A DNA stretch of 64,000 nt, from contig NZ_JAPNLE010000009.1 of assembly GCF_026627925.1 (NCBI RefSeq), positions 3,472,001-3,536,000 of the forward strand, given 5' to 3'. The stretch's first letter is position 1. Every line of letters begins with the position of its first letter. Made by a program: the position numbers and the translations under genes. This stretch comes from Cupriavidus sp. D39. GTDB taxonomy: Bacteria; Pseudomonadota; Gammaproteobacteria; Burkholderiales; Burkholderiaceae. Positions 19,189-27,408 of this stretch are shown here, one piece after another. The notes under the pieces are model-generated. The model was not told the DNA's origin. It did no database searches and saw only the letters and a list, made by a program, of their open reading frames with translations.

Positions 19189-20313
19189 TCTGCCTCAGTC
19201 TCAGTCATTGATCGCGATATCACACGCAGCCGCTTCCAGGGCTGCCTGCTCGGCGGCGCTGTGGGCGACGCACTGGGCGCTCCCGTAGAGTTCCTGTCTT
19301 TAGCGGAGATCCGCGAGCGCTTCGGCAAAGACGGCATCACCGACTACGCCCCCGCCTACGGCGGCATCGGCACCATCACCGATGACACGCAGATGACGCT
19401 GTTCACGGCGGAGGGCTTGCTGCGGGCATGGGTGCGCGGCGCGAGCCGGGGCATCGGCAGTGTTCCTGGCGTGGTCTCGCGCGCTTATCTGCGCTGGTTG
19501 CTGACGCAGGGGATCCAGCCTGCGTTCCAGCGCGACGTGCTGTCGGACAAGCCGGGATGGCTATACCAGCAGGCGGCGCTGCACAGCCGGCGCGCGCCGG
19601 GAAACACTTGTTTATCGGCGCTGGAGGCCATGCTCAAGCTGGGAGAACCCGCGCGCAACGACAGCAAGGGCTGCGGCGGCGTGATGCGTGTGGCGCCGGC
19701 CGGCCTGTTTGTGTGGCGGCGCGCCGGGCAGCGATCCCCTCAGGATGCCTTTGACCTGGGAACGGCGCTGGCCGCGCTTACCCATGGACATCCAAGCGGA
19801 TCGCTGACGGGCGGCGTCCTGGCCGTGTTGATCCGCGAGCTGGCCGACGGCGCGGCGTTGCCCGCTGCTTTGTCGAGCGCCAAGACGTGCCTGTCCGCAC
19901 AGCCGGATCACGAGCAGACGCTGCTGGCCATCATCCACGCGGAGGCGCTGGCTGTCTCTGGCGTGGCGCATGATGACGCTATTGCGCGGTTGGGTGAGGG
20001 TTGGGTGGCGGAGGAGGCGTTGGCGATCTCCGTGTACTGCGCGCTGGTCGCGCGTGATTTCCGTCATGGTGTTGTGCTGGCGGTGAACCATGATGGCGAC
20101 TCGGATTCGACTGGCGCCATCACGGGCAACCTGTTGGGCGCGCTGCTCGGCGTGGAGGCGATCCCGCCGGAGTGGCTGGCGCCTTTGGAGTTGCGTGAAG
20201 TGATCACCGAGCTTGCTGACGACCTGAGCGTGTTTCCTGAGTGGGACGTGGGCATCGATTCGGCGGACGAGGAACTGGTTCAGCGGATCTGGACGAAGTA
20301 TCCTGGGTGTTGA
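19183..20313 (+). CDS. ADP-ribosylglycohydrolase family protein
   Basis: About 376 residues. Family core starts at RFQGCLLGGAVGDALGAPVEF. Mg-binding motifs are GTITDDTQMTLFTAEGLL and the C-terminal NHDGDSDSTGAITGNLLGALLG (Asp-Gly-Asp-Ser-Asp). It removes ADP-ribose from proteins (DraG-like) or small molecules. No draT-type transferase is nearby. The start is unclear: no ATG lies just before the core. TTG 19183 falls in the T-tract of the terminator, ATT 19207 is closer, and ATG 19153 would put the terminator hairpin inside the coding region. Convergent repeats follow downstream. Confidence 0.8.
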   Translation: MFSASVSVIDRDITRSRFQGCLLGGAVGDALGAPVEFLSLAEIRERFGKDGITDYAPAYGGIGTITDDTQMTLFTAEGLLRAWVRGASRGIGSVPGVVSRAYLRWLLTQGIQPAFQRDVLSDKPGWLYQQAALHSRRAPGNTCLSALEAMLKLGEPARNDSKGCGGVMRVAPAGLFVWRRAGQRSPQDAFDLGTALAALTHGHPSGSLTGGVLAVLIRELADGAALPAALSSAKTCLSAQPDHEQTLLAIIHAEALAVSGVAHDDAIARLGEGWVAEEALAISVYCALVARDFRHGVVLAVNHDGDSDSTGAITGNLLGALLGVEAIPPEWLAPLELREVITELADDLSVFPEWDVGIDSADEELVQRIWTKYPGC

Positions 20314-20351
20314 ATTTTTGAGTGCTTCGGTTTTCTCTTCTCCGATGAAAT

Positions 20352-20722
20352 GGGAGAGGGGCCGGGGGAGAGGGCGGGCGATTGCTCAACGTGATGCGCC
20401 TCGCTCTTGCGAATGCCCGCCCTCTCCCCCAACCCCTCTCCCGCCGCGCGGGAGAGGGAGCTACGCCTGCGCTGGATTTCGCTCAGGCGTCATGGCTGTG
20501 CCGGTTTGTTTCCCTCTCCCACGCAGTGGGCGGGGCCGCGGGAGAGGGGGAGCTGGATTTCGCTCAGGCGTCATGGCTGTTGCCGGTTTGCTCCCCTCTC
20601 CCACGCAGTGGGAGAGGGGCCGGGGGAGAGGGCGGGCGATTGCTCAACGTGATGCGCTTCGTTCTTGCGAATGCCCGCCCTCTCTCCCAACCCCTCCCGC
20701 CGCGCGGGAGAGGGGAGCTACG
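20352..20722. repeat. Composite intergenic repeat, two A and two B units
   Basis: Unit A (about 113 bp, 20352-20465 and 20610-20722) begins GGGAGAGGGGCCGGGGGAGA and ends in a hairpin-forming CTCTCCCGCCGCGCGGGAGAG. Unit B (about 60 bp, 20471-20530 and 20552-20611) contains CTGGATTTCGCTCAGGCGTC and CCACGCAGTGGG. The copies differ at only a few bases, consistent with duplication of a REP/BIME-like extragenic element. Several unit-internal inverted repeats can fold in RNA. No gene is present in 20314-20770. Confidence 0.75.
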
Positions 20723-20770
20723 GCGGCGCCGGATTTAGCCCAGCGAGGAATCGACCAACGCCGAAGTCCC

Positions 20771-22069
20771 ATGAACCAACTTCAAATCGCCGATCCCATG
20801 AATCAGGAAGAAGAACTCAGGGTCGCCAAGCGTAAGGCATTGGCTTTGCTGCTGTTCGCGTTTGCCGTCTTCGTGGCCACCATCCTCCTGCCGCGCGTGC
20901 CGCTGACGGATGGCGTGCGGGCGGCGGCGGAGGCGGCGCTGGTTGGCGGGCTGGCGGACTGGTTTGCCGTGGCGGCGCTGTTCCGGCGGATTCCGTTGCC
21001 GGGCTTTGCACGCCACACCAACATCATCATCCGCAAGCGGGACGATATCGCGGATGGCCTTGCGGTGTTCGTGAAGGAGAAGTTCCTGGATGTGCAGTCC
21101 GTGGTCGCGCTGATCGAGCGGCACAATCCGGCGCTGGTGGTCACCCAGTGGCTGGACTCCGCCGCCAACGCGCGGCAGATCGGCGACATGGTGGTGACGT
21201 TCGCAAGCGGCATGCTGGATGTGATGGACGAGCGGAACATCCAGTCGCTGTTGAAGCGGGCGGTGGATACGATGATCGACAAGGTCGATCTGTCGGAGTC
21301 CGCGGCGACGATTCTCGATAGCCTGACCAAGAACGATCGCCACCAGGCGCTGCTTGATGAGACCATCGCGCAGTTGATCGCCTTGCTCAACGAGCCTTCC
21401 GCGCGCGCCTTTATCTCGGAGCGGATCGTGGAGTGGCTGAAGAGCGATCACCCGATGAAAGAGCGGCTTCTTCCCACCGAGTGGATCGGGAGCAATGGCG
21501 CGGACCTGATTTCCGAGGCGCTGAGCCGCGTTCTGACCCAGATTGAAGAGGATGCCAATCATGAACTTCGCAAGCGCTTCGATGCAGCCGTGCAGCGCCT
21601 GATCGCGCGGCTGAAGCATGATGCGTCGTTCCACGCCAAGGCCGAGGAACTGAAGGCGCACCTGAAGCAGGATGGGGCGCTGAATGCCTACATCGGCGGG
21701 CTTTGGGCCGAGTGGCGCGATTGGCTGAAGCGCGACCTGGCGTGCGAGGATTCCGCCACGCACCGCAAGGTGGTGGCGGCGGGCCAATGGATCGGCGCCG
21801 AGCTGGCGCGCAACGAGTCCCTGCGCGCGTCGCTGAACGATCACCTGCGCGAGGCGGCTCGCAACATGGCGCCGGACTTCGCGGAGTTCATCACGCGGCA
21901 TATCAGCAACACCATCCGCAGCTGGGATGCGCGCGACATGTCCCGGCAGATCGAGCTGAACGTGGGCAAGGACCTGCAGTACATCCGCATGAACGGCACC
22001 GTTGTCGGCGGGCTGATTGGCGCAGCGCTCTACCTGCTGGCGCAATTTCCGGCCTTCCTGGGGCGTTAG
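20771..22069 (+). CDS. DUF445 family membrane-associated protein (YjiN-like)
   Basis: 432 residues. Start placed at ATG 20771 because the upstream open frame runs through the intergenic repeats. A hydrophobic segment lies at residues 25-45 (LALLLFAFAVFVATILLP), followed by the DUF445 core GGLADWFAVAALFRRIPLPG near residue 62. A long helical region (residues 90-400) ends with a second hydrophobic segment (VVGGLIGAALYLLAQFPAFLG). It is probably anchored in the inner membrane by both ends. Role of the family is unknown. Next gene is 94 bp downstream on the same strand. Confidence 0.8.
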   Translation: MNQLQIADPMNQEEELRVAKRKALALLLFAFAVFVATILLPRVPLTDGVRAAAEAALVGGLADWFAVAALFRRIPLPGFARHTNIIIRKRDDIADGLAVFVKEKFLDVQSVVALIERHNPALVVTQWLDSAANARQIGDMVVTFASGMLDVMDERNIQSLLKRAVDTMIDKVDLSESAATILDSLTKNDRHQALLDETIAQLIALLNEPSARAFISERIVEWLKSDHPMKERLLPTEWIGSNGADLISEALSRVLTQIEEDANHELRKRFDAAVQRLIARLKHDASFHAKAEELKAHLKQDGALNAYIGGLWAEWRDWLKRDLACEDSATHRKVVAAGQWIGAELARNESLRASLNDHLREAARNMAPDFAEFITRHISNTIRSWDARDMSRQIELNVGKDLQYIRMNGTVVGGLIGAALYLLAQFPAFLGR

Positions 22070-22163
22070 GCAACCCCGGCTCCCGAACGTCATGGTCATG
22101 CCGATCGCAGAGCCAGAACGTGGTTCAATACGCGCAGTACCGATTCCTGCGCAGTGACCCATC

Positions 22164-22499
22164 ATGACCCTGATCGACATCAAGAACCTCCAGCAAGCCG
22201 CCGCCGCATTTGGCGAGGCGCGCGGCTGGGGCAAATATCACAGTCCCAAGAACCTCGCCATGGCCCTCAGCGTGGAAGTGGCCGAGCTGGTCGAGATCTT
22301 CCAGTGGAAGACCGAGGGCGAAGCGCGCGAGATCATGTCCACCGACGAGCGCGAGCATGTGGAGCAAGAGCTGGCGGATATCACGATCTACTTGTCGCAG
22401 TTGCTGAACGCGCTGAATGTGGACCTGGATGCAGCGGTGAAGGCCAAGATGGAAGTGAACGCGCTGAAGTATCCGGCGAAGACGGGTGGCGCGGCTTGA
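22164..22499 (+). CDS. MazG-like nucleotide pyrophosphohydrolase
   Basis: 111 residues. Single-domain all-alpha NTP pyrophosphohydrolase of the MazG/YpjD group, which cleaves (d)NTPs or related nucleotides to the monophosphate. The metal-binding pattern is present: VEVAELVEIFQW (helix 1 acidic pair) and EQELADITIYLSQL (helix 2 acidic residues). Short stand-alone form. Start ATG 22164. A good terminator hairpin follows at 22525. Likely housekeeping of non-canonical nucleotides, stated from family knowledge. Confidence 0.85.
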   Translation: MTLIDIKNLQQAAAAFGEARGWGKYHSPKNLAMALSVEVAELVEIFQWKTEGEAREIMSTDEREHVEQELADITIYLSQLLNALNVDLDAAVKAKMEVNALKYPAKTGGAA

Positions 22500-22524
22500 G
22501 GTAGCGAAGCGCCTAAGGCAAGGG

Positions 22525-22555
22525 CGCCGCCCTTTGGGGCTGCGGCGTTTCTTCT
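22525..22555 (+). terminator. Rho-independent terminator after the MazG-like gene
   Basis: Stem CGCCGC / GCGGCG around an 11-nt loop, then TTTCTTCT. It is 25 bp after the stop codon. Confidence 0.65.
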
Positions 22556-22602
22556 GAACGATGGAGGGGGAGGCCAGCGGCTGCTAGCCTCCCCCGCTTC
22601 GT

Positions 22603-22674
22603 TCAGAACGCGTACAGGCGTGCTGGATTTTCCACCAGGACCTGCTGCCTGAACCTAGCCGTGGGAAGCCAGTC
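22603..22674 (-). pseudogene. C-terminal remnant of an amidohydrolase-2 family gene
   Basis: Only the last 23 codons remain: DWLPTARFRQQVLVENPAR then LYAF and stop. This is the characteristic C-terminus of TIM-barrel amidohydrolases of the 2-pyrone-4,6-dicarboxylate hydrolase type. Homology stops exactly at the hairpin at 22675, the edge of a deletion scar. Confidence 0.6.
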
Positions 22675-22704
22675 CCGGAGGGAACGCGCGAGCGTTCCCT
22701 CCGG
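22675..22704. repeat. 30-bp perfect hairpin with GCGA loop at a deletion junction
   Basis: Arms CCGGAGGGAACGC and GCGTTCCCTCCGG flank GCGA. RNA from either strand would form a 13-bp stem capped by a four-base loop (GCGA, a GNRA loop, on the plus strand). It sits exactly between the amidohydrolase and LysR remnants. No T-tract. Confidence 0.7.
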
Positions 22705-23034
22705 CAAGGTCTCTCGGCAGTCGCGGCGCGTCCGAAGTGGACCTGCGAAGTGCAGCATGTACCGGCGCTAGTGAGCTTGATCGAAGCCGGTATCGGGGTG
22801 GGTGCCGTGCCCGCCTACGCGGTGCCCGGCGGTCATCAGGCCAGCCTGGTCAGCGTCTCGCTGGTCGAGCCGGAGATTTTTCGCACCATAGGCATAACAA
22901 GGCGTCGCGGGCGGCCACTGACTCCGGCCGCGCAAGCCTTCCACGATATATTGGTCGCCTCCCATGGGCAGCCTACCCATCAGGGAGCTCGCAAGAAGAG
23001 GGAGGGGGCCACGGGGGCAGGTTTGCAAAAATGA
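22702..23034 (+). pseudogene. C-terminal remnant of a LysR-family regulator
   Basis: An open frame without N-terminal HTH. It encodes VQHVPALVSLIEAGIGVGAV, then PAYAVP, TIGITRRRGRPLTPAAQAF and HDILVAS, the end of a LysR effector-binding domain. Homology begins right after the hairpin at 22675-22704. The normal gene is about 300 codons, so two thirds are missing. The last 18 codons read into the promoter region of the TA pair. Confidence 0.65.
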
Positions 23035-23071
23035 CTGCAAATTTATAGAATGCATGCAATGAAAGCATTGC
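23023..23071 (+). promoter_or_regulatory. TA promoter and operator
   Basis: TTGCAA (23023-23028), 17-bp spacer, TAGAAT (23046-23051): a good sigma-70 promoter. An inverted repeat GCAATG-AAAG-CATTGC (23056-23071) covers the expected start point, the usual place for autorepression by the antitoxin-toxin complex. Confidence 0.6.
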
Positions 23072-23084
23072 TATGAGGTGAAGT

Positions 23085-23324
23085 ATGCCAGTCATTACCG
23101 TTCGCAACGTACCCGACGAAGTGCATCGCGCGCTGCGGGTGCGCGCAGCGATGCATGGGCGCAGCACCGAGGCGGAAATCCGTGACATTCTCGAGCAGGC
23201 CGTGCATCCAGAGGGGCGCGTCAAGCTGGGTTCGCTACTGGCCGAAATCGGCCGAGAGGTCGGCGGCGTCGATCTCGAGATCGAGCGCGACAAGATCGCG
23301 ACTGAGCCGCTGAGCTTCGAATGA
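23085..23324 (+). CDS. Antitoxin, FitA/VapB-like ribbon-helix-helix protein
   Basis: 79 residues. The N-terminus PVITVRNVPDEVHRALRVRA and HGRSTEAEIRDIL is the RHH DNA-binding fold of FitA/StbC-type antitoxins. The C-terminal half (residues 45-79, acidic) would wrap the toxin. Overlaps the toxin gene by 4 bp (ATGA), the standard antitoxin-first order. The palindrome just upstream is its likely operator. Confidence 0.85.
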   Translation: MPVITVRNVPDEVHRALRVRAAMHGRSTEAEIRDILEQAVHPEGRVKLGSLLAEIGREVGGVDLEIERDKIATEPLSFE

Positions 23325-23743
23325 TCCTGCTCGATACCAATGTCGTATCCGAACCGCTGAGGGCGGTCGGCGATCCGTCGGTGCTGGCGTGGATCGATGC
23401 GCAGAATATTGAAACGCTCTACCTGGCGGCGATCAGTCTGGCGGAGTTGCGTTTCGGTATCGCCGCGATGCCGGCGGGCAAGCGTAGGGAGATCCTGCAA
23501 ACGAGCCTGGAACGGCGCGTTTTGCCATTGTTTGCAGGCCGAATCCTGTCATTCGACGCCGCGGCATCGAGTGCCTATGCGGAAATCCGCGCGCGAGCAA
23601 GGGCCCAGGGCATGGCGATCGCGACCGCAGACGGGTATATCGCTGCCACGGCTGCCGCCAATGGCCTGACTGTGGCGACGCGGGATACCGCCCCATTTGA
23701 GGCGGCTGGCCTTGAGATAATTAATCCCTGGGCCAACGCTTAA
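23321..23743 (+). CDS. PIN-domain ribonuclease toxin, FitB/VapC-like
   Basis: 140 residues. PIN nuclease with the acidic metal-binding set: Asp5 in ILLDTNVVSE, Glu near residue 42 in SLAELRFGI, Asp near 107 in IATADGYIAATA and Asp near 124 in TRDTAPFEAAG. All expected catalytic positions are present, so it looks active. Expected to cleave RNA (often tRNA in this family) when freed from the antitoxin encoded just before it. Sits next to a deletion scar, typical of TA modules in variable chromosomal sites. Confidence 0.88.
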   Translation: MILLDTNVVSEPLRAVGDPSVLAWIDAQNIETLYLAAISLAELRFGIAAMPAGKRREILQTSLERRVLPLFAGRILSFDAAASSAYAEIRARARAQGMAIATADGYIAATAAANGLTVATRDTAPFEAAGLEIINPWANA

Positions 23744-23815
23744 GTCCGCAGCAGCCCCCATCCCAATGCTGGCCGGCAATTCCGGCCACTTCCATGCTGG
23801 AGCACTCGCACCGCC

Positions 23816-25297
23816 ATGAAGATCCTGATCGCCAGACTGAACCACGAAACCAATACCTTCTCGCCGGTGCCGACGCCGCTGTCGTCGTTCCATCCGCACT
23901 ATGGGGAGCAGGCGTATCGGGCCAGCAAGAACACGCGCACGGCAATTGGTGCCTTTATCGATCTGGCGGAGGCGGCGGGTGCCGAGTTCGTGGTGCCGGT
24001 CTCGGCTGGCGCTAACCCGAGCGGCCGCGTTGCGGCGCAGGCCTATACCGCGCTATGCGATGCCATCGTCGACGCGGCGCCCGGCTGCGACGCGGTGATG
24101 CTGGACCTGCACGGCGCCATGGTGGCGGAGAACAGCGACGACGGCGAGGGCGACCTTCTCGAGCGGCTGCGCGCAGTGCTGCCCGACGTGCCGATCGCCA
24201 TCGCGCTCGACCTGCACGGCAATGTCACGCAGAAGATGATCGAGCATGCCGACATCGCGGTCAGCTTCAAGACCTACCCGCACGTGGACATGTACGAAAC
24301 CGGCGAGCATGCCGGCCGCCTGCTGATGCGCATGCTCGAGCAAAAGACGCGGCCCGCGCTGGCCTGGCGGCGCCTGCCGATGGTCACGCACACGCTGCGC
24401 AGCAATACGGGCGAAGGCGCGATGCAGCGCGCGGTGGCGGCGGCCAGGCAGGCCGAGGCCGATGGCATGCTGGCAGTGTCGGTGCTGGCCGGCTTCGGGC
24501 TGGCGGATATCGCGGCGCCCTGCCTGAGCGTGCTGGTGGTGGCCGACGGCGACCAGGCCGCGGCGCAGGCGGCAGCCGACAAGCTTGCCGCGCAGATCTG
24601 GGCGGAGCGCGCGGGCTTTGTCTATGAGAGCGAGCCGCTGGCTGAATCGATTGCGCGCGCCGGGCAACTGGCCGCGCAAACCGGCAACGGGCCGGTGCTG
24701 CTGCTGGACCATGGCGACAACTGCATGTCTGGCGGCACCTGCGACGATATGCAGGTCCTGCGCGAAGCCTTGCAGCAAGGCTTGGCCGGCATCGCGGTGG
24801 GACCGGTGTGCGACCCGCAGGCCGTGGCCGTGATGATCGAGGCTGGCCTGGATGCCACCGTGACCTTGCCGGTGGGCAACAAGGTGCCGCTGACCCAGCT
24901 GGGCATCTACCCCACGCCACTGACGCTGACCGGCCGGGTGGCCGCCATCAGCAACGGCGAATACGTGATCAGCGGCCCCACCTACACCGGCGAGCGCATC
25001 CGCATGGGCCGCACGGCGCTGCTCGATATCGGCGCGGCGCAGGTGGTGGTGACCGAGACGCCGCAGGAGCACTGGGACCTGGGCATCTTCACGCATATCG
25101 GCGTGGATCCGCTGGCGCAGCGTTTCCTGCTGCTGAAATCGCGCATGTACTGCCGGCCTGTGTTCGTGCCGATCGCGAAAGCGGTGGTGGCGTGCGATGG
25201 CGGCGGCGTGACGAGTTCGCGCTATGCGCAGTTCCCGTTTCAGCGATTGGCGCGGCCGGTGTATCCGCTGGAGGCGGACGTTACCTTGCCCGCGTAG
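23816..25297 (+). CDS. M81 family metallopeptidase (MlrC/microcystinase C-like)
   Basis: 493 residues. Zinc-dependent enzyme with an N-terminal DUF1485 domain (KILIARLNHETNTFSP, MLDLHGAM, ALDLHGNVT, YPHVDMYETG) and the C-terminal MlrC domain (VLLLDHGDNCMSGGTCDD, then the beta-rich tail). MlrC cleaves small peptides in microcystin degradation; most homologues have unknown substrates. It converges on the GntR regulator that lies between it and an amino-acid importer, so it may process an imported peptide-like or N-acyl compound (inference). Confidence 0.82.
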   Translation: MKILIARLNHETNTFSPVPTPLSSFHPHYGEQAYRASKNTRTAIGAFIDLAEAAGAEFVVPVSAGANPSGRVAAQAYTALCDAIVDAAPGCDAVMLDLHGAMVAENSDDGEGDLLERLRAVLPDVPIAIALDLHGNVTQKMIEHADIAVSFKTYPHVDMYETGEHAGRLLMRMLEQKTRPALAWRRLPMVTHTLRSNTGEGAMQRAVAAARQAEADGMLAVSVLAGFGLADIAAPCLSVLVVADGDQAAAQAAADKLAAQIWAERAGFVYESEPLAESIARAGQLAAQTGNGPVLLLDHGDNCMSGGTCDDMQVLREALQQGLAGIAVGPVCDPQAVAVMIEAGLDATVTLPVGNKVPLTQLGIYPTPLTLTGRVAAISNGEYVISGPTYTGERIRMGRTALLDIGAAQVVVTETPQEHWDLGIFTHIGVDPLAQRFLLLKSRMYCRPVFVPIAKAVVACDGGGVTSSRYAQFPFQRLARPVYPLEADVTLPA

Positions 25298-25314
25298 CCA
25301 GCCGCCCGACCCGC

Positions 25315-26460
25315 TCACGCGATATACGAAACCTCGGGCAGCGCGAACGTTTCGCGCACCAGTTCCGCGCGCCGCGTCACTTTCTCGCAGGATAGTTCGA
25401 GGTGGTCGCGCAGCAGGTCGGCCGCCTTGCGCGGCGCGCCATCGGCGGCGGCCTGCAGCACGGCGATGTGCTCGGACATGAACGGGTCCGCTTCGGGCAT
25501 CGGCGTGGAGACGCCCAGCACGTGCTTGCTCAGTGTGAGGATGCAGCGCGTGCGCTGCAGGCTGCTGAGCAATTCCTTGTTGGGGCACTGCGAGAGCAGC
25601 TGCACGTGCAGGTCGTGCTCCAGGTTGTCCATGGCGGTGCGGCTGACCTTGGGGTAGACGCGCTGCACCTTGTGCAGGTCGCCGATCATCCGCTCGATCT
25701 CGGCCCGGTCGGTGTGGCCGATGGCGGCGCGCAGCGCGGCGGGTTCCACCAGTGAGCGCAGTTCGTAGAGATCATGGATGCGCTTGGCGTCCAGCGGCGT
25801 GATGACCCAGCGCAGGCGCTCGTCTTTTTCCAGGATGCCCAGGCTTTCCAGGCGCAGCAATACGTCGCGCACCACGGTCCGGCCCACGTTGAAGTGGCGG
25901 GCCAGTTCAATCTCGTTGACGCGATAGCGGCCGAACACCGACAAGTGCACCAGGTCGCGCTCCACTTCGTCGTAGATCACCTCCCAGCCCAGCGTCTTGC
26001 GCGCGACATCCGGCTCGCGGTCCACGCCCAGCATGGCGGGATCCAGCGGGATGCGCCGGGGCGTGGTGCCCGCGGGCCCGGCCACGAAGCCGCGCCCTTC
26101 AAAGCGGCTGACCACGCCATCGGCTTCCAGCTCGCGCAGGGCCTGGCGCACCGGCGAGCGGGTGGAGCGCAGGATCTCGGCCACATGGCCTTCCAGCAAT
26201 ACCGTGCCCTGCTCCAGCGAGCCTTCCACGATGGCCTTGCGCAGCAGCTCGACGATGACGGCGTAGATCGGCGCGTGCCGTTGCGCTTCGTCGGCTTCCT
26301 GCATGAGTGCGAAGGGGGCGGTGCGCTTGTCTTGTCGCGCGGCCGTCGATGGACTCGGCACGTTGTCTCCGGATCGGTTGGCGGGTTTGGGTGGTGTTGG
26401 GTATTTCGTCAGGTACTTCGTCAAGTACTTCGTCGGATGCGTCGCTCGTGGCGTCGGCAT
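25315..26460 (-). CDS. GntR/FadR-type regulator with two winged-HTH domains
   Basis: 381 residues from ATG 26460. An upstream in-frame ATG at 26484 is possible, and the Lys-Tyr-Leu-Thr repeats at residues 11-22 hint that the true start may be further downstream. First GntR wHTH is residues 62-127 (PIYAVIVELLRKAIVEG, then RSPVRQALRELEADGVVSRF). A second wHTH is residues 160-222 (VIYDEVERDLVHLSVFGRYR, VGRTVVRDVLLRLESLGIL). An FCD ligand domain follows (residues 228-370). Double HTH in one chain is unusual. Divergent from the amino-acid ABC operon, which it probably controls. Confidence 0.82.
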   Translation of the reverse strand: MPTPRATHPTKYLTKYLTKYPTPPKPANRSGDNVPSPSTAARQDKRTAPFALMQEADEAQRHAPIYAVIVELLRKAIVEGSLEQGTVLLEGHVAEILRSTRSPVRQALRELEADGVVSRFEGRGFVAGPAGTTPRRIPLDPAMLGVDREPDVARKTLGWEVIYDEVERDLVHLSVFGRYRVNEIELARHFNVGRTVVRDVLLRLESLGILEKDERLRWVITPLDAKRIHDLYELRSLVEPAALRAAIGHTDRAEIERMIGDLHKVQRVYPKVSRTAMDNLEHDLHVQLLSQCPNKELLSSLQRTRCILTLSKHVLGVSTPMPEADPFMSEHIAVLQAAADGAPRKAADLLRDHLELSCEKVTRRAELVRETFALPEVSYIA

Positions 26461-26500
26461 GGTGCCAAGTATCGGGCGGCGCATGAACGCATGAACATAT

Positions 26501-26551
26501 GATACACGGGTATCTCCACATATTGACGATTGTCGGCAATAGTCATATATT
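26501..26551 (+). promoter_or_regulatory. Promoter and candidate operator of the amino-acid ABC operon
   Basis: TTGACG (26523-26528), 17-bp spacer, TATATT (26546-26551). Just upstream is an inverted repeat GATAC-ACGG-GTATC (26501-26514), a plausible site for the divergent double-HTH GntR protein. Confidence 0.5.
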
Positions 26552-26658
26552 TCGATCCATGCCGGCGCAAGGCCGCATCGAGACGAGAACAAAACACCGA
26601 GACAGGGTGGCGGCCAAGGCCGGCGCTGCCCACAAAAGAGCGATAGGGCGCATCCCCG

Positions 26659-27342
26659 ATGGACTACCAGTTCGATTTCAGCTTCCTGTCCGCCAACTGG
26701 CGAGAACTGCTCGACGGGGCATGGCTGACCCTGCGCATGTCTGTTGCGACCATCGTGCTTGGCTTTGTGCTGGGAACGGCGCTGGCGGTGGTGCGCACGC
26801 AAGGCCCGGCCTGGGCGCGCCGCTGCGTCACGGGCTATGTGGATGTGATTCGCAATACGCCGCTGGTGATCCAGGCGTTCTGGCTGTTCTTCGGGCTGGC
26901 GGCGGTGCATGTGCGCGTGCCGGCGATGGCGGCGGCGGTGCTGGCGCTGGTGGTCAACGTATCGGCCTACACCACGGAGATCGTGCGCGCGGGCATCGAG
27001 TCGGTGCCGCGCGGCCAGTTGGAGGCCGCATCGTGCCTGGGGCTGTCGCGCTGGCAGGTGCTGCGCCTGGTGGTGCTGCCGCAGGCGGTGGAGCGCATGT
27101 ACCCGGCGCTGATCAGCCAGTTCGTGCTGATGATGCTGGCCACTTCCATCATGTCGCAGATCTCGGCGGAAGAACTCACTGCGGTGGGCTACCGCATCCA
27201 GTCGGAGACGTTCCGCGGCTTTGAGATCTACATCGTCATTGCCGTGGTGTACCTGGTGCTGTCGTGGCTGTTGCGGCTGTCGATGGCGGGCGTGGGTGCC
27301 ATCGCTTTCACCCGCCGCCGGCGCCTGAAGACGGCGCTCTGA
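26659..27342 (+). CDS. Polar amino-acid ABC permease (HisM/GltK-like), first subunit
   Basis: 227 residues, about five membrane helices. Binding-protein-dependent permease fold with the EAA loop EAASCLGLSRWQVLRLVVLPQA split across residues 117-138. N-terminal pattern LLDGAWLTLRMSVATIVLGF is typical of the HEQRo family. Pairs with the permease encoded 67 bp downstream, the ATPase and the binding protein to form a type-I importer. Confidence 0.88.
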   Translation: MDYQFDFSFLSANWRELLDGAWLTLRMSVATIVLGFVLGTALAVVRTQGPAWARRCVTGYVDVIRNTPLVIQAFWLFFGLAAVHVRVPAMAAAVLALVVNVSAYTTEIVRAGIESVPRGQLEAASCLGLSRWQVLRLVVLPQAVERMYPALISQFVLMMLATSIMSQISAEELTAVGYRIQSETFRGFEIYIVIAVVYLVLSWLLRLSMAGVGAIAFTRRRRLKTAL

Positions 27343-27408
27343 TTCCGCACGCTTCCTCTTTTCCCTTCTTCCACTTTCCTACTTCCTTTCGACGCGGAGC
27401 CAAGCATC

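Noticed and set aside
22675..22704. Hairpin at 22675 as a terminator
   Set aside because: No T-tract on either strand; it coincides with a deletion junction.
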